Assembly (NCBI GenBank): GCA_026413225.1
Contig: CM048575.1
Location: forward strand, 3,872,001-3,936,000
Source: Otis tarda
Taxonomy: Eukaryota; Chordata; Aves; Otidiformes; Otididae
Direction: 5' to 3'
DNA length: 64,000 nt
Positions within the stretch are counted from its first letter, which is position 1, and the number at the start of each line of letters is the position of its first letter. The notes beneath the pieces were generated by a model. It saw only the letters and a program-made list of their open reading frames with translations, made no database searches and was not told where the DNA came from. Position numbers and translations under genes: made by a program. Shown in pieces: positions 37,141-48,860 of this stretch.

Positions 37141-39976
37141 ACTGGCCTTCTAGAACAGAACTGAGAGAACTTGTCCAACTGAGTGTAAACCTTTTTAGGA
37201 TAAATCTCCTCTTAGATTGGCACTGCTCAGAGGTGGAGTGTCTACGGTATTGCCTCGGGAAATTATTCTACTGATTGTCTGTACTGGTAACAAAGTACTA
37301 CCTTCTTTTTCTGTTCTAAACTTGTTTCATTTGGCTTTATGGCTAAAAACATTCTCCACAGCATAAGAAGCATTGCATCTAGTCATCCTCTGGCACACAC
37401 TGGACAATCAGGGATGGAAAAAAAGAGAAAGAGAGACAAAATCAGAGCCCCTGACTCCAGCCAGCTGCTGTACTACTAGGTGCTTGCCTGCTGCTCTGCT
37501 TCCTAAAACACCTCTTTCTGGACACACAAAGAAGTAGAAAATGACACACGTTACAGTGACCATGACTTACTGCCTGGAGTATGCAAAGCCCTGTATTGCA
37601 GCCTCTTCACAGGGGGCTCCCTTCAGATGAGGCCGGGGTCCAGGCAGCCGTTAATTCCTAGGTACGCAGCCATTCTTCTGTCTGTACAAAAGCCTTTTTC
37701 TCCTGGCGTTCCCGCTTTGCCAGCGCCGCTGCCCAGAGCAAAGTGCATCTTCTCATGCACGGCAGGAAATATCTTAGCAATTCCTGTGCGTGGCCAGTAA
37801 GACGCACTGACGACAGGTTTGAGGTGTTGAGTCTTGACGTGAGAGCAGCAGGATGGCGGCGAGGCAGCTGAGAGCCCTCCGTGGTCGTACCTCGGTGAAG
37901 CTGCACAAAATGAAGAGCCCAGAGGGATTAAATCCCAGCTGAGCGTTGCAGAGTGACGTTTCGGGACAGGTACTGTTGGCAGCAGAGAGCAGTGAACTGA
38001 CACCGTCCCTGTTGGTGGCTGAGGAAGGGGACTGCACAGCGATGCTCTTGGTGTGGGCTCGGAGAGGTGTCACCCACGGTGACATTCATCTGGCCAGAGC
38101 TTGTATCTGACAAGATACGAGATACGCTGACAGAGCTTTTATCTTCCAAACTGCTCCTGCCACTGCCCTCCGCTGCCCCGCCATCGGGCTGGGATCCCGA
38201 CGGGCTTTGGGATGGCTGCCCAAAGGCCGTCACAATGCTCTTCCCCACCTCAAAAAATGCTACCAGGGGCAGTTGCAGGTCCTGGCCAGTCTGTGATGCT
38301 CTGGGGTTGTCTCTTACAGGGTGCTTCCCGTGCCTGCCACTCTACATCTCGGAGATGAGTTGTATTCCCTTCCACTCAATGAACACGCTGCACAGTGGAG
38401 CAAGAGACAAGACAGTACCAAGCTCACGGGCTTCACACCTCTTTGTAACCTCTCCAGAGCCTTCAGCTAGCCTGAAACCAGTTTTCTAATGCGATTTGCA
38501 AGGTACAGGAGCTTTACCAGTGAATTCTTTTTCTTCGTTGCTGAAGAGGCAGTTGACTTTGCTCAGGGGACTCCCACTTCTCATCTCTGTACCCGCAATC
38601 TTAATCTCCTCCATAGGATGACAGGTCTGTCTCCATCTGGAAACCCTGACTGCGTAGCCACTCTGACCGATGGTACTCCCTGGACAAGAGAGAACTTCTT
38701 GTTAATCACTTGCATTTAGACAAGATCCCAGAAGTATCCCTGTGACTGCGGTCCGCCAGCCCATGACAGCTGTCCTCCACGGCTCCACAACTGAAGGCTT
38801 TCCGTTCCTAGGGAGAGTTTGCCCAAGCCGTACTGTTGTTGGCTTGGGTTGCGGTCACCTCAGTACCTCTGTGCCCAGCACCCTCTGTGTCTAAGCAGGA
38901 GGAAACCATTCCCCACTGGATGCTTTACACATTAAGAGGGAAGAAGAGCCAAAAATGTTGTTCAGAAGCAGTTTCTTCCCTATTGCTGTCAATCTCTGCA
39001 GCAAGCTTTGCATGACCTACTTATCACCAGCTGAGATCTTGCACCAAGACGTCATCCTCTGAGCCAAACTAACGGCAGTTCACGCAGCAGTGAAGTTTCC
39101 TCCTGACTTGGACTGAGGTGCTTTTTTACCTGAAGCTTTGTGTCTATTGTGCTCTCCAAGACAACAGCTCTGCTGCTCGTCCTCGGCAGCTGAGCTCTAA
39201 GGGAAAAAGACACAAGTACTTTTCCTTGCAGACAAGCAGAATGTCCTTGTTCCTTCCAAAACCAGGGTGGAGACAGCAGGATTGGACTCTAAGCTGAGCT
39301 CCAGTGTGGCTACGTAGGCAGCCTCGGTCCGTGCCCCTCTTCGGGACCACCTGATCTGCACATCTGGGGCCCAGCTACGGTCAGAGCCTGCTTCAAATAC
39401 CGAGGTACGTCACCCTGCCAGTGCCCGCGGGCCACCGAGTGCAGGTGGCATCGCTGCCCCTGTGGTTGCAAGAGGTGCTGAGGTGCCGGAGCAGCATCTG
39501 CCCAGAGCAAGGTGACGGCACCTGGCTGACGGCCGGAGCTCTGCCAGCCCTTCCTTTACGCCCCGCCAGCCAGCTGCGGCGCTGGCCCACGCTTTTCCTG
39601 TCCTCTCCACCAAGACCGCTGGCCTTCCCCAGCGCTTTCTTCTGCCTGTTGGAAACAGATGCCGCTCTCTGCAGAGCGACAAGGACGATGCTGCAGAAGG
39701 GAAAAGGTCCCTTACCTGGTCTGGAGGAGCTGCGGGAGCGTTGCACCCCACGCTCATTCCCACATCTCCACTTCCAGCCAAGCTGCGCCCTGTGCGCGTG
39801 TGACCGGCCGTACAGGCGCGGCTGCACGCCGTGGCTCCGCCCTGGCCCTTGGCGTTATGTGCCTCAATTCTGAGAGGCAAACAGATCAAAAAACCAGCGC
39901 TGGTTGGAAAACATCCATGAAAAACATTTATATAAAAAGGAAAGTGTGTCAATTACATGATTTTTTTTTTTCTGTT

Positions 39977-39982
39977 AATAAA
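39977..39982 (+). terminator. LUZP1: Candidate internal polyadenylation signal
   Basis: AATAAA lies after a T-rich stretch and is followed by GATTGTTTGG. It could give a shorter LUZP1 transcript with a 3' UTR of about 2.9 kb. Confidence 0.35.
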
Positions 39983-42045
39983 GATTGTTTGGAGGAAGGG
40001 AAAAATTATTTAAAAAAAAAAAGTTTCCTTTTGCAATTTTTAGATGGGTTCCCAAATTTTTATTTTAAACCCTTCATTTTATTCTTTTATATTTCGTGAC
40101 ATACATGTATCAAGTTGCATAACAAGAAAAAAGATAATGCTTTTAAACTAATACTAAGGGGCAGCTATAATGATGTTAAAATTAAATTATATTAAAATAA
40201 ATTATATCAACTGCTATCTCTTACCAGATCACGATACGGCAGTGCTAGTAGAGACTAGTAGATATATCATCAGGTGTAAAGGGAAAAAATTTTAAACTCA
40301 AAATCCAAACTAAAAGTGAAAGAAACTGCAATTCTGAAGTTAAATTCGGATTTCTGAAAGGCCTCCCCCTGCCACGTGTTTACCAGGCAATATTGAAAAA
40401 TCAGTACAGATTTTGCAATCTGGAACCACAGTGGATTTTTCTATTTTTTTTTTAACAAGCCTGTGAAGTTGCAGTATCCACCCTGAGCTTTGCTCAGAGG
40501 TTTGCTCATGGCAGGCTCACCACCACCGCCACACGCAAAAAGACATTCCTGAGCTGGATGGCTGGAACGGCGTCGGCTGCCCCCGCCGCGCGGTGCAGGT
40601 CCGCAGGCTCTCCGCGCCCGCTAAACGGAACTGCAGCCTGACCAGAAGCGCCGCATCCCAGCAGGGCTCGCACGGGCTGGCTTGCTCACTAGCCTCTGCC
40701 AGCCTCACGAAGCTTTCTTCTGAGTCTTCGCTCCGTATTTTCATGTTAAAGAAAGTGTTTCCCTTCAAAACAAAATTTGCTGCCTCAGGTCTTCTCGCGT
40801 CCATTGCATGGGAGACACTGCTGCAGAACCCTCTGAGCCGGCACAGCTGCGCTGCAGCGAGGGCCCAGCTGCTTCCTGCAGCGCCTGCTGCCCAGGTTCA
40901 CGTCTTGGAGGCGTCTTGGCGTGTACCTGCCTCTTCAGACAGCGCAATAATTACTTACTTCTGTTTACATTCCCAAATCTGCTAGTAAGCAGCTCTCCAG
41001 CCATACGCTGTATCCCGTGTTACAGTCACCGTGGAAGAACCGCTGCTGCTGAGCTGCTTGGCATCGCAGCTCAGTCCCACGGGGAAGCAGCGTATTTCGG
41101 AGGCCCCCCCCCACCCTCCCCTCCGGCACTGCTGCCCAGGACTCGCAGGTTAGTTTGATGAGCAGTTGGACAGCATGGACGCGCTGAAGAGGACGAGGAG
41201 CGCCGTAAGCAGCGGCTGTATGGCTTTCCTGCCAGCGATGAGCCCCGTCCTGCCGCGGGACAGCAGTCCACATCCCACGGGACGCTTGGGTGCCTGTGCA
41301 CATCCACCGGCCCTCTCCTCCTCACATTCCTCACGTGGATCCAGCTTAGCGTGGTGCTTCCAAAGCTCCTTCCAAGGGAATTGGTTTCAGTCCTGGCCAG
41401 GAAAGCTCTGCATCCCTCAGCCACGACGTGCCGGGTTAACACAGGCTTACCCACAAAACTCTGGCTTACCCATCGGCTTTTCAACCCCACAGCTCATCTC
41501 GGTAAAGCAACCTCATCTCTGAAGAGCGAGGGAGAACCCACCAGCAGCGACAGCTGTTAGTTTTCTCCTTCTGTCAGCCAGGACCAGGCCTCCTCTTAGC
41601 CACAGGCAACCAGAGGGCTTCACCCTGCCGCTCGCGTGGCTCAGAGCACGCAGCAGGCACCCCAGCTTCTGACCCCCAACACGGCTCTTCTGGCGCTGGC
41701 TGCTCTCCTCAGGTGCTTCTCACGGGTGACATCTCCTCTCGCCAGCTCCCGGTCGTTTGTTCAGTGTTTCACAGGACATGCCTTGACCTCTTGCTCTAGA
41801 CTCAGTCCCACCAGATGAACACAGATGTCGCTCAGTAACTGTACGCTGGGTTGTTTTGACCGCAACTGAGATATTAAATCTGAGAAAGAAAACCCTCCTT
41901 AAAATTGAAAGGGGCCGTGCCCTCTAATCCCGAGTGCAATAGGAGCTGATTATGTTATTAAACTCACAGCAATGATTTCAGGAAACACAATGTGTTTTAC
42001 TCAAGTTGCACACTTTTTGTGAACAGCTGTAAAATAGAGTATATG

Positions 42046-42053
42046 TGTAAATA
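42046..42053 (+). promoter_or_regulatory. Pumilio-type element TGTAAATA
   Basis: It matches the PUF-protein binding consensus UGUANAUA and sits in an AU-rich block near the end of the presumed LUZP1 3' UTR, a typical place for such an element. The match is short and could be chance. Confidence 0.35.
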
Positions 42054-42820
42054 TTGCCATCACTGAAGAAGTATTTGTAATTTTAGCTTATAAATAGAAC
42101 AGGCTTTTCAGCGGGCTTGGTGACGCCGCGCGGCCGTGCATCAGGCGCTCGGGTAATTCCAAAGTTGTAAATGTATTTGCTGTACAGAGGAAGTGTTTCA
42201 GTGCTCGCTTCTGCCAAGGAAACGGAGCTGCCGGGCCCTTTTGGCGAGCCAGCAGCTTTCCCCAGAGTGCCTGGCAGCAGCCCGAGGGGCCGGCGGCTCG
42301 CCGCTTCACGGAGCGGCTTCCCGGGCATTCAGAGCCACCGCTGCAGCACGCAGAGCGGCGACGGTCCCGCAGCGCAAGCACCGGTGCCCCGCGTCGCCAA
42401 ACTGCAGCTCAGGGGACGCAGATGAGGGGAGGCCCGCCGTCCTCCTGCGGACTGTACCTCCGGGAAAGGAAAATGGCAGGAAGCATAGGGAAGGGTGAGG
42501 CGCCTCGGCGCTTCAGGTGCCCCTTGACGTGAGCAATGCCCTAGCTACAGCTCCAAGCTGTAATGTTGGCGTAAGCTCTGAGATAGTAGACCTCATCTCT
42601 GCCACGCTCGCACATCACTGGAGCAGGCAGAGCACGGCTCCACGGCCAGCCTCCAGCGGGCCGCTCCACGGGACGAAACACGAAGCCATTGTTTGTAGAT
42701 GCCGCCGATGGTCAGTGACCCGGGGACACAAGGACCATCTTCCTGCGCTGCCCAGCGTGCCGCGCAGGTCCTGCCTTGGGGAAGCAGCACTCCAGGCTGC
42801 GTGGAATGTATTTTTAAGAG

Positions 42821-42826
42821 AATAAA
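42821..42826 (+). terminator. LUZP1: Candidate distal polyadenylation signal
   Basis: AATAAA is followed within 15 bases by a TTTTTTTGTATTTG U/GU-rich downstream element. It is the best plus-strand 3'-end signal in the region and is the reason for placing the LUZP1 end near 42.85 kb. Confidence 0.45.
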
Positions 42827-43650
42827 TCTATTTTTTTGTATTTGCAGACATATATTTGGGCTGGGGCAGCTTAGTTAGAAGACAAATAATGCAAGAAATC
42901 TTTTCATAATCACAGACTCATCCCAATTAAGCAGATTTTCTAGGGTTACAGTATTGCCCACTTCCCTAAAACAAACTTTGTGTCCAACAGAGCTGTCAGC
43001 ACTGTTTCACCCTCTCAAAACTCTCCCGCTCTCAGCATGCTCAGCAGAGGGAAGCCAGCTCTTTCCTCCCCAGCCTGCCCATGCAGCGGATACAGATGGT
43101 GCTCACCGCCTTCCAGTTGCACAGTGCTCTTAGTCTGCATGCCAAATGTAAACACACACTTTATCTGCATGTCTCTCCTGACTCAAACCCTGTCAGCTCT
43201 ACAGTATATAACCAATAAAAACTCCTCTTTTTACACGTTTGTGATGTGGTACTTGCAGCTCCGGCTGAATCCCGGTGCAGTGTCCGTTACGCAGAGGTGC
43301 CGATGCTCCCGGGGGAATTGCTGCGGCAGCACCAGCCTGCGGCACCGCGTTCTCGCTGAGCCTCGTTACCTTGGTCTTTGCTTTTTGTGGGGCCGCGTTT
43401 AAAGCGTGGGCTGTGCACACAGCAAGTCAAGGTGAACACAGCCACTCTCCGCTGGACTTGGCATTATCCAGAGGGGGCTGGAGGAAGGGTGTCAGAGAAT
43501 GAACTGAGCCACCACTTCATGAGATTTCCTTCACTCTGCCGGTGTAGATTGTAATGGAACCAAGATCCATTGGCCATCTCCTGGAAAAAGCTGGAGGGTA
43601 CAGAAGTCAGCACAAGTGGCAAGGTCTTCTTCACAGTTCCTAACTTTTTC

Positions 43651-44275
43651 ACAGGATCACAGGATGGTTTGGGTGGGAAGGGACTGTTAAAGGCCACCCA
43701 GTCCAACCCCCCTGCCAGGAGCAGGGACATCTCCAACCAGATCAGGTTGCTCACAGCCCCGGCCAACCTGGCCTGGAATGTTTCCAGGGATGGGGCATCC
43801 ACCGCCTCTCTGGGCAACCTGGGCCAGTGTGACACCACCCTCATGGTAGATATTTTTTTTCCCCGATGTCCAGTCTAAATCTACCCTCTTTTAGTTTAAA
43901 ACCATTAACCCTTGTCCTCTCCCCACCTTTCCTATCAGCCCCCTCTAGGCACTGGGAGCCGCTCTCAGGTCTCCCCGCAGCCTCCTCTTCTCCAGGCTGA
44001 ACAGCCCCAGCTCTCTCAGCCTGGCCTCACAGCAGAGCTGCTCCAGCCCTCTCAGCATCTGCGTGGCCTCCTCTGGACCCTCTCCAACAGCTCCACGTCC
44101 TTCTGATGCTGGGGGCTCCAGAGCTGGACGCAGTGCTGCAGGGGTCTCACCAGAGCGGAGCAGAGGGGCAGAATCCCCTCCCTCGACCTGCTGCCCACGC
44201 TGCTGGGGGTGCAGCCCAGGATGCCGTTGGCTTTCTAGGCTGCAAGCGCACATTGCCGGCTCATGTTGAGCTTCT
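43651..44275 (-). mobile_element. CR1 LINE, 5'-truncated, antisense
   Basis: It runs continuously from the 3' terminus (ACAGGATCACAGGATGG) through the 3' UTR to the ORF2 tail (GCACATTGCCGGCTCATG). Together with the copies at 26556 and 59651 it shows the full 3' 0.6 kb of the same subfamily. There is no intact coding frame. Confidence 0.95.
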
Positions 44276-47145
44276 TTTTTTTCAATATGCACGTACAATT
44301 GGCACCTAGCACATCCAGGACCAGCCCCTGTGACTATAACCACGTCATTTGTAGAGAAGTACGTTGATTTGTAAGGGGCCCTGGGCACGGCCGTTTATGT
44401 AAGACAAAGCTCTTTTCCTTATCTCTGATCTGTTCTGTTTGACTGCAAACCTGGATGTGTTTCCAGAGGCTCCATCAGTGGGTTAGTAGTACTGACTGAC
44501 ATTTTATTAGGAGCCGTGCATCGCTGCCACTTCAGCTGCTACTCCCTGGGTAGCACTCATTAAGTAGAGGTAAAGTTCTACAAACATTCCCTCTGTTAAA
44601 TATTTAGCTAGGAAAACTGAGTTTTGGCTTGGCTGAGAGCCCTTTCCGTGCCAGGCAGCTGTGGAACACCGTTAGAGAGGTGGTTCTTCTCCTCTTAACA
44701 ACTACTGTAGCTGCAGGCCAGACGCTGCCGTGTGGGGCTCGCTAAGGACAGCGGCGAGCTGGAAACACGTAAGTGCAGCGTTACCGTCCATCGCTTCCAC
44801 TTCTGCTCTAAGGCTCTTCCCTGCCAGCGCCTTAAGCACGTAGCACAGCGCGGTTCTCTCTGTTGTTTGCGATTCAAGGCCAGGCCCCCCGCTCTCCGTG
44901 AGGACGTTACGGTACGCGTCCTGGCCTCATGGCCCACCTACCGTCGCATTGCTGCTCGGCCATGAAATGTCACTCTTTTTCTGAAGCCGCTTTTTTTTTA
45001 CTCTGTTCTTTTCCATCAGTCACACCTACTTGCTCTGGGGGGTTTAAGCAGTCCTTGTGTTGCCTACACACAAGTGTGCTTTTATCACTGCAGCTGCAAA
45101 TCTTTCTGCTTGTGTTGTGCCTGTGAGAAGGTTGCTGCTCTAAGTCACTTTTACTGGTGAGACTTTGAGCCAGATCATGGATGTTGCCTAGGCCCAGATC
45201 AAGCGTTGCATCTCCTCCCATGGGTTCCTGATCAGCCACACAGAGGTCAAGCGGTGTCTTCTGTTTAACTCTGGCGTCACATCCAAAGCAGTATTTGCCC
45301 AAGCTACAGAGGCAGCTGACAGCTCCCCTTCACTGTGTTTCCTGACCTTGCAAACGGATCTGCTCACCGCCATTTCCAATCAGAAAAACAGTCCTAACGC
45401 TCGCTGCCCTTGTAGCCGGGTGGGGAAGGCCTGCCCGACTCTGGAGCCAGTCCTGCTCATCTCCGAATGCCGTCAGCACGTAGCATCGCTTTTCACTGGC
45501 ACAGGTCACGCTGCCTGTCTGTTACCAGCTACTGCTGTTCCCACCAACAGCCCGCCTTCCATCAGCTTCCTGGCCTGCTTATCCTTGTTAATACCTTCAT
45601 TAACAAGCTTTTTAATCCAGGCATCTGAAAATCAGACTTACTTCCTTGCTTTTTGTGCCCAGATGGACACATACAATTGTTTTCAAGTTCTCTGCATTCA
45701 ACTTGAACTGGAATTCCGTGGCGCTGTCATCAGGTTATGGAGGCAAGGTTTAAGGATACACAGACCTTTCAGTCCCCAAAGACATCTCTGTCACACACCG
45801 TCCAAGCACACAGGTGGCACGAAGTCAGGCCCAGCAGTCACAGCTATTTTCCTTCAAAACACCACCAGATAAAGCGGTCACGTTTTGTATCACTTGGTGG
45901 CCTAGACACCACAGGAAGGGGAAGCTCTCCATTCATTCTCCTCAGCTTGTCAAGCTGCAGAAGCCCTTCTCAGGTAAAGCAAGGTGGGGAGCAGGGCACA
46001 GAGCATCCTCCTGCCGAAGCAGTCACGGCACAAGCAAGAATGCAGCTGGGACGGGAGGAAATCAGTGAACGCTGGCTCAGTTCCCAGCCTCTCCTAGGAC
46101 TTCAGGGCCAAGATGTGGCTCCTGTTCCCAGACCACCCTGACCCCACCACCTCCCTACACCACAAAGGCAAACATTTCCCTCCAGCCCCTAACGGGACAG
46201 CCACAGCCAAACTGCCTCCCTGGGGCCAGCCGGATCCCTCCAGCATGACTCTGCCTTACTCAGCAGCCAGGACTTCCCTTACCTTCTTCAAAACCCACCC
46301 TGGGAGCACAAGCTGCTTCCTTCTCCACAGGAAGCCCCAGTGCCCGCTGTCAGTGAACATATTTGACATTCACCCTTACTGGCCCAGACTGGGGCCCAGC
46401 ACTGCTCTCACTGCTCTGGCACACCGCGGGTAATGCCTCTGCATACTTGGGACAGGACAAAGGCTCCCAGTACCACATCACCACGGTCTTTGGTTGGCTG
46501 GAAATGGGGAAGAACCAGGTGTGAGAGGGTTTGGTCAGCCACTCTGCCCCGTATCTGTGTGCGTACGCAAGAACGTGGCGATGCTGCACACGCAGAAGCG
46601 CAGGACTGTAAAGCCTGAGTGGCATTTCTGAGGTGAATATTCGCATTGGGTATTTTATTGTATTTTTCTCATCCTCTGTGATTGATGCTTTCCAGAAAAT
46701 TTATAAATACCACGTTTACCCGATACCTGTGAGCGCCTGGAAGTCACGGACAGACTCCACAAGCCCTGCAGGAGCTTTGCTAACACAAACCAACAGACTC
46801 TGGAGAGAAGCAACAGCTCTTGGCAGACAAACCAGCAAGGCTGGAAAAAAACCCTGATTTTAAGACAATTTGTTCTTTGGATAACACAAATTCCATGACT
46901 GATATGCACAGGTAATTAATGGGATGTGTTCTCTCTCCACTGACCTTGTGAAGGTGACTTCTTGTGGGTTTTCTGGGTATTTATCCAGCTGATGCAGCGC
47001 ACACGGTCTGGAAGCAGGCCAATAGTTCTGTACTATCTGTGTGCTTTGGGGAAGAATGTTGGCTTAAGCATTTCCTGTAAGTTTCAATATTCCTTCCAAA
47101 TTTAAAAAAAAATTGCACCTTCAAAATTAGATACATTGGAAATTG

Positions 47146-47166
47146 CAAAAAAAAAAAAAAAAAAAA
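47146..47166. repeat. Poly(A) run
   Basis: A simple run of about 20 A lies in intergenic sequence, without an associated retrocopy that I can recognise. Confidence 0.85.
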
Positions 47167-47429
47167 CCACCTTGTTAAAAGCAGAAAACTTGAAAACAAA
47201 CCAGCCCATGGCATCTAATTCTTTTTTTTTTTTTTGGTAAACATTTTTGGGAAAAGTAACTCATGGAATTATCACCACCTTTTACATGAATATGCAGTGT
47301 ACAAATAAAGTTCAGCCACCTCACTTCATGGCTTACAGACTGCAAGATCAACTCCGAGCCCGTTGTTGACCACCTCAGCTGAACTTTTTTAGAAATACAG
47401 CAGGAGATCTAGTCAGATGAAAAGATTCG

Positions 47430-48063
47430 TATGTCCAGGTGGCCAAGAGGACCAGCAGCACCCTGGCTTGTGTCAGGAGCAGCGTGGCCAGCAGGAGCAG
47501 GGCAGTGATGGTGCCCCGTACTCGGCACTGGTGAGGCCGCCCCTCGAATGCTGTGTGCAGTTTTGGGCCCCTCAGCACAAGGAGGACGTTGAGGTGCTGG
47601 AGCACGTCCAGAGAAGGGCAATGAAGCCGGTGAGGGGTCTGCAGCACAAGTCCTGTGAGGAACAGCTGAGGGAACTGGGGTTGTTTAGTGTGGAGAAGAG
47701 GACGCTGAGGGGAAACCTCATTGCTCCCTACAGCTGCCTGAAAGGAGGGTGTAGGGAGGGGGGTGTTGGTCTCTTCTCCCAAGTAACCAGTGATCGGGTG
47801 AGAGGAAATGGCCTCAAGTTGTATCAGGGGAACTTTAGATTGGATATCAGGAAACACTTCTGTACTGACAGAGTGCTCAGGCACTGGAACAGGCTGCCCA
47901 GGGCAGCGGTGGGGTCACCATCCCTGGAGGTGTTCAAAGAACGAAGAACGTGTAGATGTGGCACTGCAGGACACGGTTTAGTAGGTGTGGTGGTGTTGGG
48001 TTGATGGTTGGACTTGATGAGCTTAGAGATGTCTTCCAACCTTAAAGATTCTATGATTCTCTA
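47430..48063 (+). mobile_element. CR1 LINE of a different subfamily, sense
   Basis: The 3' part differs from the other copies. It has TTTTGGGCCCCTCAGCACAA, GGAACTGGGGTTGTTTAGTG, CTCTTCTCCCAAGTAACCAG and GTTGGACTTGATGAGCTTAG, ending AAAGATTCTATGATTCT. The plus frame is open for 195 codons (47417-48004) and includes the ORF2 C-terminus. This implies a fairly young copy, but it is 5' truncated and lacks the reverse transcriptase. Confidence 0.95.
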
Positions 48064-48827
48064 ATAAAAAAAGAAACTGAAGCATCCCAGTGAAGTTTTC
48101 CTCTAGGTTTATGATCCAGTCCATCACCAAGAGAACAAAACGGGAAGAACCCGTGCTTTGCAATTGATTTCCACTACAGGCAAGGGCACAGCAAATACTC
48201 TCAGTTCCACACAGAGACTACACACAACAACCCTGAGCTAACAGTAGTTTATTGCAAAGCAGATCTGAGCACCTGACAAAAACAGAGGCATCTGGAGAAC
48301 TGAGCAATGCAAATCTCCCTGCAGATTCGCCCCATCCAAAATTCTCAGTGTGACTAGCGAATGCGTGCATTCTCTTGGGATTCCGAACCCCCTGGTAGGT
48401 TACTGCGGTCAGTACAGAAAGGGAGGTCCAACTAGGGAAGAATATTTTTCTTTCCAGACTGGGCACCAATCAGTTTTGTCAGAAACGCAATTCACCAGCC
48501 CACGGAGCAGAGTGAGGAGTGGCAAGTCCCTGAGAAGAGGTGGAAAGGTACGCTACCGAAGGTGCAACCCAACGATCACAAGGTTTTGTGACTGTGCTGA
48601 GCAGCCTCAAAGACGTGACAAACATCATCCACAACCTGCTGAAACGGATCGCGCAGTCCCTACAGAGAAGTCAGGGGAAGCAAAGAGCAGCAAGGGGCAG
48701 AATGGCTACGCCGTGAGGACGCTGAGATGAAAAGGGCCTGGTGACCCATTTGGTGACAATGCCACCTCCTCCTCAGTAGGTCCCAGTGGTAAGAAGACTG
48801 CACAGGCAGCACAGGACCAGCCGTTAT

Positions 48828-48860
48828 GGGTCAGACCAAAGGCCCATCTAACAGAGAGGC
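48828..48860. repeat. Fragment of ancient interspersed repeat
   Basis: TATGGGTCAGACCAAAGGCCC followed by ATCTAAC is the head of the same old repeat family as at 14195. Only a short piece is recognisable. Confidence 0.4.

Larger units (their letters stand above)
1..42850 (+). other. LUZP1: LUZP1 gene body (inferred extent)
   Basis: The inferred gene runs from the CpG island through a non-coding 5' exon, a coding exon 28377-31622, a terminal coding exon 36916-37140 and a long 3' UTR. Only the coding exons are strongly supported; the 5' and 3' limits are inferences. In human the neighbouring order is KDM1A, LUZP1, HTR1D, with KDM1A and LUZP1 convergent, as here. HTR1D would be expected beyond the left edge. 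Confidence 0.55.
37141..42850 (+). other. LUZP1: Probable LUZP1 3' UTR
   Basis: Human LUZP1 has a 3' UTR of several kilobases, and here no other plus-strand gene follows. The interval includes AT-rich blocks (about 39950-40500 and 41830-42110) of 3' UTR character, a Pumilio-type TGTAAATA at 42046-42053, and AATAAA signals at 39977 and 42821. Many open frames occur on both strands, including overlapping - strand frames near 37.6-38.7 kb that I cannot assign. Extent is inferred. Confidence 0.45.

Noticed and set aside
39393-39952. Minus-strand frames of 144 and 180 codons and a plus frame of 150 codons
   Set aside because: Three frames overlap in a GC-rich stretch, none with a recognisable domain or convincing splice partners.
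45348-45872. 174-codon plus-strand frame in the intergenic region
   Set aside because: No recognisable domain, no splice context, and it overlaps another open frame. Its pyrimidine-rich composition explains the openness.
47417-48004. 195-codon frame as a possible host gene
   Set aside because: It is the CR1 ORF2 C-terminus plus 3' UTR, ending in the ATTCTATGATTCT tail; a repeat, not a host gene.
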